Part shown: positions 37,023 to 45,555 of the stretch, piece by piece
Position numbering within the stretch: position 1 is the stretch's first letter
Layout: each line of letters opens with the position of its first letter
Origin: Mesorhizobium caraganae
GTDB taxonomy: Bacteria; Pseudomonadota; Alphaproteobacteria; Rhizobiales; Rhizobiaceae
DNA length: 64,000 bases
Assembly (NCBI RefSeq): GCF_016836705.1
Contig: NZ_JAFCGY010000012.1
Coordinates: forward strand, 62,001 to 126,000
Reading direction: 5' to 3'
Position numbers and translations under genes: made by a program
Notes under the pieces: generated by a model
What the model was told of the DNA's origin: nothing
Seen by the model: the letters and a program-made list of their open reading frames with translations, nothing else
Databases searched by the model: none

Positions 37023-38030
37023 TTAGTTCGAAGCCTTGGCAGCGTCGGCGTATTCCGGATCGGCGAACGCGGCGTAGCTGTCCTTGATGGCGGTGATCTT
37101 GTGCTGGTCTTTCAGGAATCCCGCAGTGTCCTTGAGGATTTTCGCAACGGCGCTCTTCTCACCGCCGCCCAGCCATTTGTCGGACACCTGTTCGTCGAGC
37201 GGCGGAACGACCGTCGTCTTCAGCTGCTCCGAATTCTCGGCAGCCGTGCCGCCCTGCAATTTGGCGATCAGCTTGGCGCTCTCCGACTCCGGCCCCCATG
37301 CCGCCGGGTTGGTCAGGTAGGCCGTGTTGTAGCCGTCGATCAGCCGGACATACTGGCCGAGGAAGTCGGGATTGGCCTTGGCGAAGTCGCCGGTCACGAC
37401 CAGCGCGCCGAAAGTCGGCGCGCCACGATCGGCGACCTGACCGGCTGTGAGCAGGATCTTGCCGTCCTTCTTGAGTTCGGAGAGTGCTGGATCCCAGACG
37501 AAGGCCCCGTCAATGTCGCCGCGCTTCCAGGCGGCGACGATCTCGGGCTGCGGAATGGCGATGACCTGGGTTTCCTTCTCCGAAATGCCTTCCTGTTTGA
37601 GGACGGCGAGAAGCTGATAATGGTCGGTCGATACGGGTGCTGCGGCAAGCTTCTTGCCGCGCAGGTCGGCCGGTGACTTGATATCGGGCCGCACCACGAG
37701 AGCTTCGCCGTCACGGGAGACCGAGGAGATGTAGAACGCCTTCACGTCGATGCCCCTGCTGACGGCAGCGGCGAACGGGCTCGATCCGACATCGCCGATC
37801 TGGACGTCGCCGGATGCGATGGCGGCGAAAATGTCGGCGCCGGAATTGAAGCGGCGGAATTCGATTTTCCAGCCCGTCTTCTTGGCAAGATCGCCATTGG
37901 CGATGCCAAGATTATAGGGATTGGCGCCGGTCTGGTAGGCGATGACGACTTTCTTGTCGTCGGCATGCGCTGCGGCGGACGTGGCCGCTATGGCAAGCCC
38001 GACAAGGGCGGCGGAAATCAGTTTTCGCAT
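37023..38030 (-). CDS. tauA: Taurine/sulfonate ABC transporter substrate-binding protein (TauA-like)
   Basis: The 335-residue periplasmic protein has a Sec signal peptide (MRKLISAALVGLAIAA, cleavage near AHA-DD). The mature part is TauA-like: VVIAYQTGANPYNLGIANGDL, GWKIEFRRFNSGADIFAAIASG, QIGDVGSSPFAAAVSRG and AFVWDPALSEL. Taurine or short aliphatic sulfonates are likely ligands, consistent with ssuD as the last gene. A GTCTATAATAT sequence lies about 80 bp upstream on the - strand. First gene of the operon. Confidence 0.92.
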   Translation of the reverse strand: MRKLISAALVGLAIAATSAAAHADDKKVVIAYQTGANPYNLGIANGDLAKKTGWKIEFRRFNSGADIFAAIASGDVQIGDVGSSPFAAAVSRGIDVKAFYISSVSRDGEALVVRPDIKSPADLRGKKLAAAPVSTDHYQLLAVLKQEGISEKETQVIAIPQPEIVAAWKRGDIDGAFVWDPALSELKKDGKILLTAGQVADRGAPTFGALVVTGDFAKANPDFLGQYVRLIDGYNTAYLTNPAAWGPESESAKLIAKLQGGTAAENSEQLKTTVVPPLDEQVSDKWLGGGEKSAVAKILKDTAGFLKDQHKITAIKDSYAAFADPEYADAAKASN

Positions 38031-38514
38031 GGGACCTTAATCCTTTTGAACAGAGGGCACAGCCTCGATTGCTGACCGAGGGGCCTTGGATTAAAGTCCA
38101 CTGATATTATAGACTTAGATAGAAATGAAATTCCGAAAACCGCTCCGCGATTGAAAAAGAAATCGCGCTGGGGCTGTCGTCCTACGACATTCACACGCAA
38201 AATCCGTAGTGCCTACCGTCTCATGGATTGCCTGGAAGAAGCGTCTTTGAATGCTCGAGGTAGGCGGAGGGGCATTTCATGATGCCTTGTCCGCCGTTCC
38301 ACAGCTTCCATACGGACGTCTGCGGCGTAGGTTGCGGTCGAGAACAGTCCTGCCGCTACCACCAGCGTCGTCGCCAGTGCCGTCCTCCAACCGGCCCAGG
38401 CCGCATTGCAATCGTCATGTCAGTCAACTCCTGATGTTTATCCTTATCAGCCGGTGGCGGACGTCCCCCGCCCTGTTCGACTCTCCGGCGATCCAATTGT
38501 CAGGAAAGCAGTTT
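38031..38514. other. Promoter region of tauA operon, otherwise no gene
   Basis: On the - strand AAGTCTATAATATC lies near 38113-38100, about 75 bp before the tauA start, and may be a -10 region or operator. The rest, to the start of the duplicated block, shows no gene. Confidence 0.45.
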
Positions 38515-39035
38515 TGCTTCGAAATGCCCATCGGCGGCGAATGCGAACGGTCTTGTTTCCGAACGATTGACCCTAGGAAAACGCGTTCCAGCCGCGCTGA
38601 ACAGGGAGCCCCGCAACAAAAAATGGCCGGGCTCGAATGCGGCCCGGCCAAAAGAAGGGTCAAAACCTTCAGAGGGGAACACCGTCCGGCGGAATGGGAG
38701 GAAACCGCCGGACGATTTTGCCTGTTTGATCTTATTTCAAAGCCTTGGCGACGAATGACATTCCAAAGAAAGCGTGAAACGGCAAAAATTCGTGCTCCGT
38801 ATTGCCGCAAGCCTCACGAGCGCGCTGCTCCGGACTCGAGAAGATCGGCATAGTGGCGGCGTGCCACGTCGGGGTGTGAACGCAGGCGGCTCTTGAGCAC
38901 GTTTGGTGTCGACATCGCGGAACAACGGGTTGTCCGGATCGCTCGCCGGTCCGCGCGCCTCGGCCGTCAGCTCTTCCGGCAGGCTCAGAAGCGGTATGGT
39001 CGCATCGAGCCGCGCGCTGAAGAAGAAGGGAACCG
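38515..39035. repeat. About 0.5 kb direct repeat, copy 2
   Basis: Matches 12675-13185 in the same orientation, with the same hairpins: GGCCGGGC to GCCCGGCC at about 38624-38648, and GTCCGGCGG to CCGCCGGAC before ATTTT at about 38685-38718. The latter is a credible terminator for the - strand remnant. Confidence 0.8.
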
Positions 39036-39069
39036 AAATCCGTTCGACGCCGGCGGGCGGCGTCACCAC
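38814..39069 (-). pseudogene. Isopenicillin-N-synthase-like 2OG-Fe(II) oxygenase remnant, copy 2
   Basis: The - strand reads VERISVPFFFSARLDATIPL, then LPEELTAEARGPASDPDNPL, then after one extra A reads NVLKSRLRSHPDVARRHYAD, then LLESGAARS and stop at 38814. This is the C-terminal third of a family dioxygenase, with the 2-oxoglutarate-binding Arg likely in VERISVPFF. The N-terminal part with the iron-binding His/Asp is missing. Better preserved than the copy near 13 kb. Confidence 0.65.
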
Positions 39070-39168
39070 ACGATGAACGGTGGCGCGCAGATAGCCCTCT
39101 AAGCGGAACTACCCTCCTCCGGCCAACTCATATTTCGTCACCGCATCGATCCAGAATGTCACCGGATC

Positions 39169-39520
39169 GTGTCGCCGGAAGCAACTGAACCGCTTGCGCA
39201 AGCCGGGGCCTGCCTCCGGATGCTCTGGCAGGCCTTTCGCGGGGAGCACCATCGCCGCGGCAGCCGTGTAGGCTCGATGGTCGGCTTCATGGCGGGCCTG
39301 ATCCCCTGCCCAATGACACTGTTCGCAATGACGTTCGCTATCACGCGCGGCGTCCCGCAGGCAGGTGTCGCCTTCGCGGTGACGATGATGCTGGGGGTGG
39401 CCTGTACGCTCTCCGTCGGCCATGTTCTTCCGCCAGCAGCTTGTTAGACTCCTGGAAACGCGGCCAGGCGTAGTGGATGCGATCACAGGGCTATTCAACT
39501 TCTGGCGAGACTTGTCCTGA
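39169..39520 (+). pseudogene. NicO-type nickel/cobalt exporter remnant, frameshifted
   Basis: VGFMAGLIPCPMTLFAMTFA and RGVPQAGVAFAVTMMLGVA are typical of the last membrane helices of NicO/RcnA-type metal exporters. Near 39425 the frame changes, and FRQQLVRLLETRPGVVDAIT, then FNFWRDLS and stop finishes the protein in another frame. The N-terminal helices and His-rich loop are absent. Non-functional. Confidence 0.6.
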
Positions 39521-39770
39521 TCATCGTCGCGTGGAATGCGATTGTTTCCGGATGAACGCGAGTGCGGCTTATCGGCGTAGGAGAAGCCCTCCACGGCGGC
39601 GTGCTCGATTCAGACGGGATGGGTGGGGACTTCTCCCCACCCTGTCGCCTGAGACGCGCACTCAGTACAAAGCGCACGGTGAAGATGCGGGCTGGTGGTA
39701 AAGAAATGGTTAGCCTCATCGCACCTTGTAGCGCGCTCCGTCTCGAAGGCAGCTTTCTGCCTCTCGAACG
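39521..39770. other. No gene seen
   Basis: Short frames on both strands without motifs. Confidence 0.4.
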
Positions 39771-39917
39771 CTACGATCTAACTCTTAGCTCCTGCACTTT
39801 TGCGGTGATGTCGGCCAGCCGCGCCTTCAAGTCCGCGACGATCGACAGCAGCACCATTACCTCGTCGGGAATGGCCGTTGCAGTCGCTTGGCACCTTCCA
39901 CTCGGCAGGTTTGTCAC
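39771..39917 (-). CDS. Small coiled-coil protein or fragment
   Basis: A short - strand frame encodes VTNLPSGRCQATATAIPDEV, then MVLLSIVADLKARLADITAK, then VQELRVRS and stop. The heptad-like leucines suggest a coiled coil. The start (GTG 39917) is a guess; the frame is open to about 39962. Too short to assign. Confidence 0.35.
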   Translation of the reverse strand: MTNLPSGRCQATATAIPDEVMVLLSIVADLKARLADITAKVQELRVRS

Positions 39918-40033
39918 AGGTGCCGCCCGCGTGGCTTCTCTATCCCTAGAATTTCCGCGCTATTCGGTAGCAACACCATGAAGCTGCGCTGCTTCATGGG
40001 CCTTGGGTGGTTGGTCCCCAGGGTCAAACCTAT

Positions 40034-40378
40034 TCACGGCTTGGGGTCGGATGGCTTCGCGGCATCCTCTTCGTAATCGAAATCGTCATCGATTTCTGGA
40101 GTCAACGGTTGCTGTTGACCGTGACGTATTGAAAGGATCACTACTTCTTCATCGGCTAGATCATAATCGAGAAGATAGTCTCCAACCACCAATCGATGGG
40201 AACCCGGGATCGGCAGGCGATCAAACGTTTTACCCATCTCTGGAAACCGAGCCAGATTCTTACGGGCCTCAGTCATTCTGTCGACGAATGCCTTGGCTGC
40301 TTTCTGGCTGTGCTTCTGAAGATAGGCGGCTTCCCGTCGAAGATAGGCGCGGGCGTCTCCCGACAAGCGCACCTTCAT
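40034..40378 (-). CDS. parE: RelE/ParE-family toxin
   Basis: The 114-residue protein has the ParE/RelE fold markers: VRLSGDARAYLRREAAYLQK, AAKAFVDRMTEARKNLARFPEMG and RLVVGDYLLDYDLADEEVVILSIRHGQQQP. The C-terminal acidic extension (DDDFDYEEDA) is unusual. ParE-type toxins act on gyrase and RelE-type on ribosomes; the sequence does not decide. Its ATG shares a base with the antitoxin stop (TGATG), so the two are translationally coupled. Confidence 0.9.
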   Translation of the reverse strand: MKVRLSGDARAYLRREAAYLQKHSQKAAKAFVDRMTEARKNLARFPEMGKTFDRLPIPGSHRLVVGDYLLDYDLADEEVVILSIRHGQQQPLTPEIDDDFDYEEDAAKPSDPKP

Positions 40379-40638
40379 CAGGCGACCTTGCGACTGACGA
40401 TTTCGTGAATCTCTTGCAGAACGTCATCCATGTCATGGGAATCACCATTGGCCACTTGCTCCCGCCCCTTTCTGACAGCGAGAATGTCGGCTCCTTCGCC
40501 TGCAAGGTATAATTTCAGCGCCCTGACCATCACCCAGCTGCGAGATCTGTCACAGGTTACAGCAATCTGCTCAATTGCAGCCAGGATTTCCTCCGGCAAG
40601 CGGATGGTGATTGGATCGGAAAGATTTGGCTTAGGCAT
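40378..40638 (-). CDS. Ribbon-helix-helix antitoxin
   Basis: The 86-residue product begins MPKPNLSDPITIRLPEEILA, the beta-strand of a ribbon-helix-helix domain, followed by SRSWVMVRALKLYLA. The C-terminal acidic helix should bind the toxin. ATG 40638 is preceded by GGAGG, deciding against the longer frame to 40734. It should repress its own promoter through the palindrome just upstream. Confidence 0.9.
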   Translation of the reverse strand: MPKPNLSDPITIRLPEEILAAIEQIAVTCDRSRSWVMVRALKLYLAGEGADILAVRKGREQVANGDSHDMDDVLQEIHEIVSRKVA

Positions 40639-40649
40639 TGTTGACCTCC

Positions 40650-40674
40650 ATTTGTAATACACAGTATTACAAAT
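40650..40674. promoter_or_regulatory. Operator palindrome of ParE/RHH pair
   Basis: ATTTGTAATAC and GTATTACAAAT are perfect 11-bp arms with a 3-bp centre, 12 bp before the antitoxin start and overlapping the Shine-Dalgarno edge. The twofold symmetry fits binding of ribbon-helix-helix dimers. Confidence 0.8.
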
Positions 40675-40839
40675 GCGCTTCGTTTGGTCAATCAAGTTTC
40701 GAGAATGGCCCGGCTTAACCGTGTTGTCGCTCACGCGTCTACGTCTCGTTAAACCCCAGGTTAAAGAACCACCGCGACGGCATCCACAGCCGCGCAGGCT
40801 GGAGCGGTTCTAACCGGACCGGCATATGCGATTTTCGCT

Positions 40840-41090
40840 TGAGAATTTTGGCGATTGCCGTCTCGCGGATAGATCTCGCCCGACGGCTGAGCGTGCGTGC
40901 TCCACACATGGGGATCAGCGATGACCCACCATCCCCATGTCCACATGATCGTGCCAGGCGGCGGCATCGCGCCGGACGGGAGCCGCTGGATATCGTCGCG
41001 CCCGGCCTACCTGCTCCCGGTCAGGGTACTCGGCAAGTTGTTCCGCCGCCTGTTCCTCACCCGGCTGGTCGCCCTCCACGACGTCGCGCC
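40840..41090 (+). pseudogene. IS91-family transposase remnant
   Basis: LHTWGSAMTHHPHVHMIVPG, then ISSRPAYLLPVRVLGKLFRR and LFLTRLVALHD match the HUH-type IS91 transposase (the HPHVH motif holds the metal-binding histidines). The preceding part is in another frame (LAIAVSRIDLARRLS) and the rest is missing. No element ends were found. Confidence 0.75.
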
Positions 41091-41260
41091 ATCCCCGACA
41101 CCAGCCGAAAATCGAAATCCCCATAGCCATCGCCCGTGGCCCGTGGCTTCCTTCCTTGGGGACTTTCGTACGCCTGCCGGCGCCCGAAACTCTTATATGG
41201 GGATGGTCAACTATGGAGCAGCCAACGTCTCGGCGCAGGCGCTTCCGCGCGTGCCGGCGG

Positions 41261-41422
41261 TTAGGAATTCTTATTGCCGTTCGGATTTGGTGCCGGTGCC
41301 TCTCGCACGTCTCGCGGTGGCGGATCGACATGTTCAAGCTCTGGTGCTTCCTTGTCGCGTCGACGGACAGGTGTCTTCTTCGGGTCGGGCTTCGGTGGTG
41401 GATCTATGATTTTGTTTGCCAT
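41261..41422 (-). CDS. Small proline-rich protein
   Basis: The 53-residue protein begins MANKIIDPPPKPDPKKTPV and continues with DKEAPELEHVDPPPRDVREA. GGAG lies about 12 nt upstream of ATG 41422. It is composed mainly of Pro, Asp, Glu and Lys and is likely disordered. A compositionally similar protein is encoded at 42558. Unknown function. Confidence 0.55.
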   Translation of the reverse strand: MANKIIDPPPKPDPKKTPVRRRDKEAPELEHVDPPPRDVREAPAPNPNGNKNS

Positions 41423-41966
41423 ATCGAGTTTCTCCACCCCTGCCGGTCGCGGGGGTAGGCGCCGCTGGATCAGATGGACTGATTTCGCAGCAGAGGGGAC
41501 AACCGCTGCAACAGAAAAACCGGATCGCCGGTCTCTTGTTCCCGTGTGCCCGCGGACTTTTCAATTCGCCGCTTGTCCGGCGTCACTGCATGGTTGGTGA
41601 AATGAGGTTCCGATCCCCTCGCCCAGCCGCGCGGCATGTCTGGCCGTACTGGCAAGCTCGCCGGGCGGTACCCAACCGCCTCTAGTTCCGGCGATCAAGC
41701 CCGAGGTTAGCCGGCAAGCTGGCGCAGCAAGACTAATGCCAGCGATTATTTCCACAAATGGGAAACCACGCAAGCCGTGACGCCCGCAAGGACTCGGCTA
41801 GGTTGCCCGTGCGGCGGACCTGAGTTCCGCCCGGCCGGCGTCATTAGGCAACCTCCCTCGGAGCGACGCCGCCATTCCTCCTTCACAGGTTGGTGCATTG
41901 ACTCGCGTGGGGCGCGAGACCTGTTTGCGTTCCGGCATTGCAGGTGTTCACGACGGAGTGCGCCTG
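41423..41966. other. No confident gene
   Basis: Frames are open on both strands, without motifs or matched ribosome binding sites. Confidence 0.4.
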
Positions 41967-42398
41967 ATGATTATTGGATTTGGTCAGGGCTGCTTCTACC
42001 CCTCTGAACTACAACGGTGCCAACGTGTCTTCGACCAGCTTTGTTTGGAAAGACACCTCGAACGCGCGTCCAACGAGGCGGCGGGTCTCGCTTTTCGCGT
42101 CCTGTTGCTTTTCCAACATGGGCACTTCGAAGAAGCCACCTTTTTGCAGCCGCCGACGGCGAGACGGCCGGAAGGGCCTCATTGTCTTTGCGCCGAACGC
42201 CCAGTGGGTGAGTTGCCGGCGACACCGTTTCAACTTCGGGGTGGACTGAAGTTCCTTCATTCGATCGTCGACCGCAGGGCCAAGACGGGAACATTGAATC
42301 GATCGGCGAGGTCACACGTAGGATGCGTCGCCAGCCTGACCTGCTCCAAGGACTGTAACCTTTGCCAATTCGGCTTTGGTCGGCTTCGGGTTTTGTGA
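41967..42398 (+). CDS. Small rhizobial helical protein, family member C (odd C-terminus)
   Basis: Residues 1-50 (FYPSELQRCQRVFDQLCLER, EAAGLAFRVLLLFQHGHFEEA) match the small proteins at 16953 and 18473. ATG 41967 has GGAG upstream. The frame then continues about 90 residues with no resemblance to the family, including many Cys and Arg, so the natural C-terminus has probably been replaced or the gene is frameshifted near 42150. Confidence 0.55.
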   Translation: MIIGFGQGCFYPSELQRCQRVFDQLCLERHLERASNEAAGLAFRVLLLFQHGHFEEATFLQPPTARRPEGPHCLCAERPVGELPATPFQLRGGLKFLHSIVDRRAKTGTLNRSARSHVGCVASLTCSKDCNLCQFGFGRLRVL

Positions 42399-42558
42399 CG
42401 AAGGCATGCTTCGGCGGGGCTTCGTTTTCATCAGGATTGGGGAGAGGGTTCTCGTCTGGAAGTCTGTCTGGGTCTGGCTCGCGCATGGGCTTTGGTTGGG
42501 GAATCGGCGGCATCGGTATCGGAGCGGGCGCTGGTTCGGGCGTAGGAACAGTGGGCAT
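42300..42558 (-). CDS. Proline-rich small protein, C-terminus uncertain
   Basis: ATG 42558, preceded by AAGGAG, opens a frame with MPTVPTPEPAPAPIPMPPIP, then EPDPDRLPDENPLPNPDENE and APPKHAFVTKPEADQ. The first 65 residues are Pro/Asp/Glu-rich like 41261-41422. The frame stays open to 41971 across the oppositely oriented member C gene; that part does not look natural, so I end the call where composition changes. Likely disordered; function unknown. Confidence 0.45.
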
Positions 42559-42841
42559 AAGATTGTCTCCTTCAGGAAAAAACCGCTGAACAGGCCGTCG
42601 GTTCCGCGTCACAGTTTTGCAGAAACGTTGGCGGTATTTTGAAGAAGCCCACAGCTTAACCATTCGGCCAACGATGGTCCCCGCGGGCGTTTCAAGTGCG
42701 CCTGAGCTCTCGTACAGGGCCGGGCAGCACGATCGGCGACGTCGTGCCCTTCATCTCGCCCATGCTGGCCTTGCCGGCACGTCACGGCGCGATAATTTCC
42801 GTTAGGGCGTGGGCGCTTCGACCTATCGACAGGAGCCGACC

Positions 42842-43273
42842 ATGAAACACCAAACACTCGACCAACTGCATGCAATCGCAGAAGTTGAACCCTTGGCGCC
42901 ATACTCAACAATGACCCGAAACCAACGGATCGAACGTTGGGCAGAGCTTCTCGAACAAGAGCCCGGGCGATGCCTTGGAGCGCTTACAGGCACCGAATAT
43001 CTGAGTCCAGTGACACGTTATGAAACTCGTGGTGGGGGATCGCCAATCACGGTTGCTTTCGAGGATCCGGTATTGCGTGCGCTGGGTCTGAAAAATGACA
43101 CATACGGTGAGGCGAAGCGCTTTTTCGAACTCACCGACTGGCAATTGCACGAAATCGTCTGCAGTTGCCATGTCGGTGCGACGATGCAAGCGGGATGGGC
43201 CGCCACTCGAGTCCGCGCGACAATTAGCAGGAACGGGTTTTTTGCTTGGCTGTGGGGGAGGATCGCGGGTTGA
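42842..43273 (+). CDS. Hypothetical protein
   Basis: The 143-residue product begins MKHQTLDQLHAIAEVEPL, with GGAG 6 nt before ATG 42842. It contains QRIERWAELLEQEPGRCLGA, then ITVAFEDPVLRALGLKNDTY and FFELTDWQLHEIVCSCHVGA with two Cys. Composition is natural and the start is good, so it is probably real. I do not recognise the family. Confidence 0.65.
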   Translation: MKHQTLDQLHAIAEVEPLAPYSTMTRNQRIERWAELLEQEPGRCLGALTGTEYLSPVTRYETRGGGSPITVAFEDPVLRALGLKNDTYGEAKRFFELTDWQLHEIVCSCHVGATMQAGWAATRVRATISRNGFFAWLWGRIAG

Positions 43274-43346
43274 TCTAGTCGATTGATTGAGACAAAGGAG
43301 TCCGGCCGAGATTCGATCCTCGATCGTGGCATGCGAGGCTGTCGGG

Positions 43347-43700
43347 ATGCGCACAGGTATCGGCATCGACGTGACGGCATCGGCTTGCGGCGATCGTTTT
43401 GGCGCGAAGTTCGCCCCAGAAGCATGTTAGGCGCGCACGGATTATCCTGCTGACTGCCGATGGTCTAGCACCGTGGCGATCATGGCGGCGACGGCCAAAT
43501 CCAAGACCTGTGTATAGCCTGGCAGGAGCGTTTCATGGCCGAAGGTGTCGATGGCCTAGTGCGCGACAAGACTCGGCCGCCTGGCATTGCACCTCTGAAG
43601 CCGGGGGTGGTCGACAAGATCGTGGCGCAGACGCTGGAGCCGCCCGATCACGAAGCGACGGTCCGTGCAATGGCGAAAGCGGTCGGCGTCTTCGGTTGTG
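43347..43700 (+). pseudogene. IS630-family transposase remnant
   Basis: Pieces in different frames read MRTGIGIDVTAS, QKHVRRARIILLTADGL, then CVW- and ERFMAEGVDGLVRDKTRPPG, then PLKPGVVDKIVAQTLEPPDH and RAMAKAVG. This is the N-terminal half of an IS630-type transposase with several frameshifts. The catalytic DDE part is absent. Confidence 0.7.
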
Positions 43701-43714
43701 AAGACCACACGCGA

Positions 43715-43915
43715 CCACGGTCTTGCGCCTCGATCAATTTGCCAAAGCCTATCCGCCCAATTGTCGGGCGGCATGGCGCAGCGTGTGGCGATCGCCCGCG
43801 CGCTCGTGACGAAGCCATGCTTTCTGCTGCTCGACGAGCCGCTGGGGCCCTCGAGGCTCTGACCCGGCTGCGCTTGCAGGACGAGCTTCAAAGGATCGTC
43901 CGGCACGAGGGCCAC
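43715..43915 (+). pseudogene. ABC transporter ATPase fragment
   Basis: AQLSGGMAQRVAIARALVTK, then FLLLDEPLG, then in another frame ALTRLRLQDELQRIV is the signature-to-Walker-B part of a NitT/TauT-type ATPase. The rest is gone, and the IS630 remnant abuts it on the left. It is on the strand opposite to the intact ATPase gene that follows. Confidence 0.75.
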
Positions 43916-43937
43916 GATGGCGGCTGTCGAGACTGCC

Positions 43938-44768
43938 TCACAAGCCCAAGGGAGAAAGCCGGGGCAAAGTATCCCCTGGCCTGTCGCGGTGAAGAAGATG
44001 CAGGCAATGCTGTTTCAGGCGCATGAACTCGCCCGAGGCGATGATCCCGGTCATGCGCGGCCTCTCGAAAGGCACGCTGATTTCCTCGTGGATCCGGCCG
44101 GGCTGCGCCTGCATGACGATGATCCGGTCGGCGAGCAGCAAGGCTTCGTCGATATCATGGGTGACGAATAGGATCGTCTTGCGGAATTGCTCCCAGATAT
44201 CGAGCAGCAACTCCTGCATTCGAAGCCGTGTCAGGGCATCGAGCGCCCCGAAGGGCTCATCCATCAGCAGCAGCCGTGGCTGGTTGACGAGAACACGCGC
44301 GATCTCGACGCGTTGCTGCATGCCGCCGGACAGCTGGCCGGGATAGCGCCCAGCAAAACCGTTCAGACCGACGAGATCGAGCATTTTCTCCGCCTCGAGA
44401 CGCCGCTGCCGGCGCTTGACGCCGCGCATCTTGAGGCCGAAAGCGACGTTGTCGCGCGCATTCTTCCACGGAAAGAGTGTGTGGTGCTGGAAAACGATAC
44501 CGCGTTCCGGATGGGGGTCTTTTACGGGCTGCCCGTCGACCGAAAGGACGCCGGCAGCTGGCTTGATATGCCCCGCCAAGGCGCCGAGCAGGGTCGACTT
44601 CCCGCAGCCGGACGGCCCCAGAAGACAGACGAATTCTCCGGGAGAGACTTCGAAGCTCGCATCAGTGACGGCTTCGAACGCACTGCTGCCGCGACCGAGC
44701 CGGATCGAAACATGATTGGCCTCGATACGGCCCGTTGCCGCGCGAAAGCTGCGCTGATGGGTCGTCAT
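43938..44768 (-). CDS. ABC transporter ATP-binding protein of third NitT/TauT system
   Basis: The 276-residue ATPase has Walker A GPSGCGKST, Q-loop VFQHHTLFPW, signature LSGGMQQR, Walker B LLLMDEP and switch His in VTHDIDEA. It is last in the operon SBP-permease-ATPase, and its ATG overlaps the permease stop by 4 bp. SsuB/TauB-like. The long C-terminal tail after the ATPase core (from about residue 240) is not unusual for this group. Confidence 0.94.
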   Translation of the reverse strand: MTTHQRSFRAATGRIEANHVSIRLGRGSSAFEAVTDASFEVSPGEFVCLLGPSGCGKSTLLGALAGHIKPAAGVLSVDGQPVKDPHPERGIVFQHHTLFPWKNARDNVAFGLKMRGVKRRQRRLEAEKMLDLVGLNGFAGRYPGQLSGGMQQRVEIARVLVNQPRLLLMDEPFGALDALTRLRMQELLLDIWEQFRKTILFVTHDIDEALLLADRIIVMQAQPGRIHEEISVPFERPRMTGIIASGEFMRLKQHCLHLLHRDRPGDTLPRLSPLGL

Positions 44769-45547
44769 TTGCTGTCCTTCGTGTGCCATGGAAGAAGTGC
44801 CGCCCCTGCCGCTCGCAAGAGGGCGCTGCTTCCCATGCCGAACAGCCCAATCAGGATCATGCCGACGATAATTTCAGGATAGTTTTGCAGCGTGTAGGAT
44901 TCCCAGGTGTAGTAACCGATACCGAACTGGCCGGCGATCATCTCGGCTGTGACGAGACAAAACCAGGACGTGCCCATGCCGATGACCAGGCCCGTGACGA
45001 TGTTTGGCGCCGCACCTGGAATAATGACCTCCAACAGCATCGCGGTCCGCGTGCTTCCAAGGCTGCGCGCAGAGGCGATCAGCCTTGGATCGACGCTTTC
45101 CACGCCATGGACGGTGTTGAGCAGGATCGGAAACAATGCGCCCGTAAAGGTGATGAAAATCATCGAGAGTTCCGACGACGAAAACATCAGAACCGCAAGC
45201 GGAATCCAGGCGACGGCCGGGATCGGCCGCAGGAGTTCGAGCGGGGCTTGCAGGAAATCGCCAAGCCACCGTGAGCGACCGATGACGAGGCCGAGGCCGA
45301 TACCGATCACGGCGGCGATGCCAAAGCCCGCCAGAACCCTTTCCAGGCTGCTCGATATATGGGCAAAGAACTTGGGCGAGCGCAGGAACTCCAACGCTGC
45401 CGAGACGACATCCACGGGCAATGGCACATTCTCGAACGTGACAATGCCGAGATTCAGTCTGAGGCTCGATGCGATCTGCCAGAGAATGAGGCAGATGGCG
45501 AGGGATCCGGCCCGGCGCAACCAGCGCCCAAGGTGGAAACGCGTCAT
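44765..45547 (-). CDS. ABC transporter permease of third NitT/TauT system
   Basis: The 260-residue membrane protein has about six helices. The EAA loop is at LIASARSLGSTRTAMLLEVIIP, and RPIPAVAWIPLAVLMFSSSE is the usual NitT/TauT permease segment. ATG 45547 has GAGG 8 nt upstream; TTG 45559, overlapping the upstream stop, is an alternative. Coupled to the ATPase gene. Confidence 0.92.
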   Translation of the reverse strand: MTRFHLGRWLRRAGSLAICLILWQIASSLRLNLGIVTFENVPLPVDVVSAALEFLRSPKFFAHISSSLERVLAGFGIAAVIGIGLGLVIGRSRWLGDFLQAPLELLRPIPAVAWIPLAVLMFSSSELSMIFITFTGALFPILLNTVHGVESVDPRLIASARSLGSTRTAMLLEVIIPGAAPNIVTGLVIGMGTSWFCLVTAEMIAGQFGIGYYTWESYTLQNYPEIIVGMILIGLFGMGSSALLRAAGAALLPWHTKDSK

Positions 45548-45555
45548 GGCCAGCC

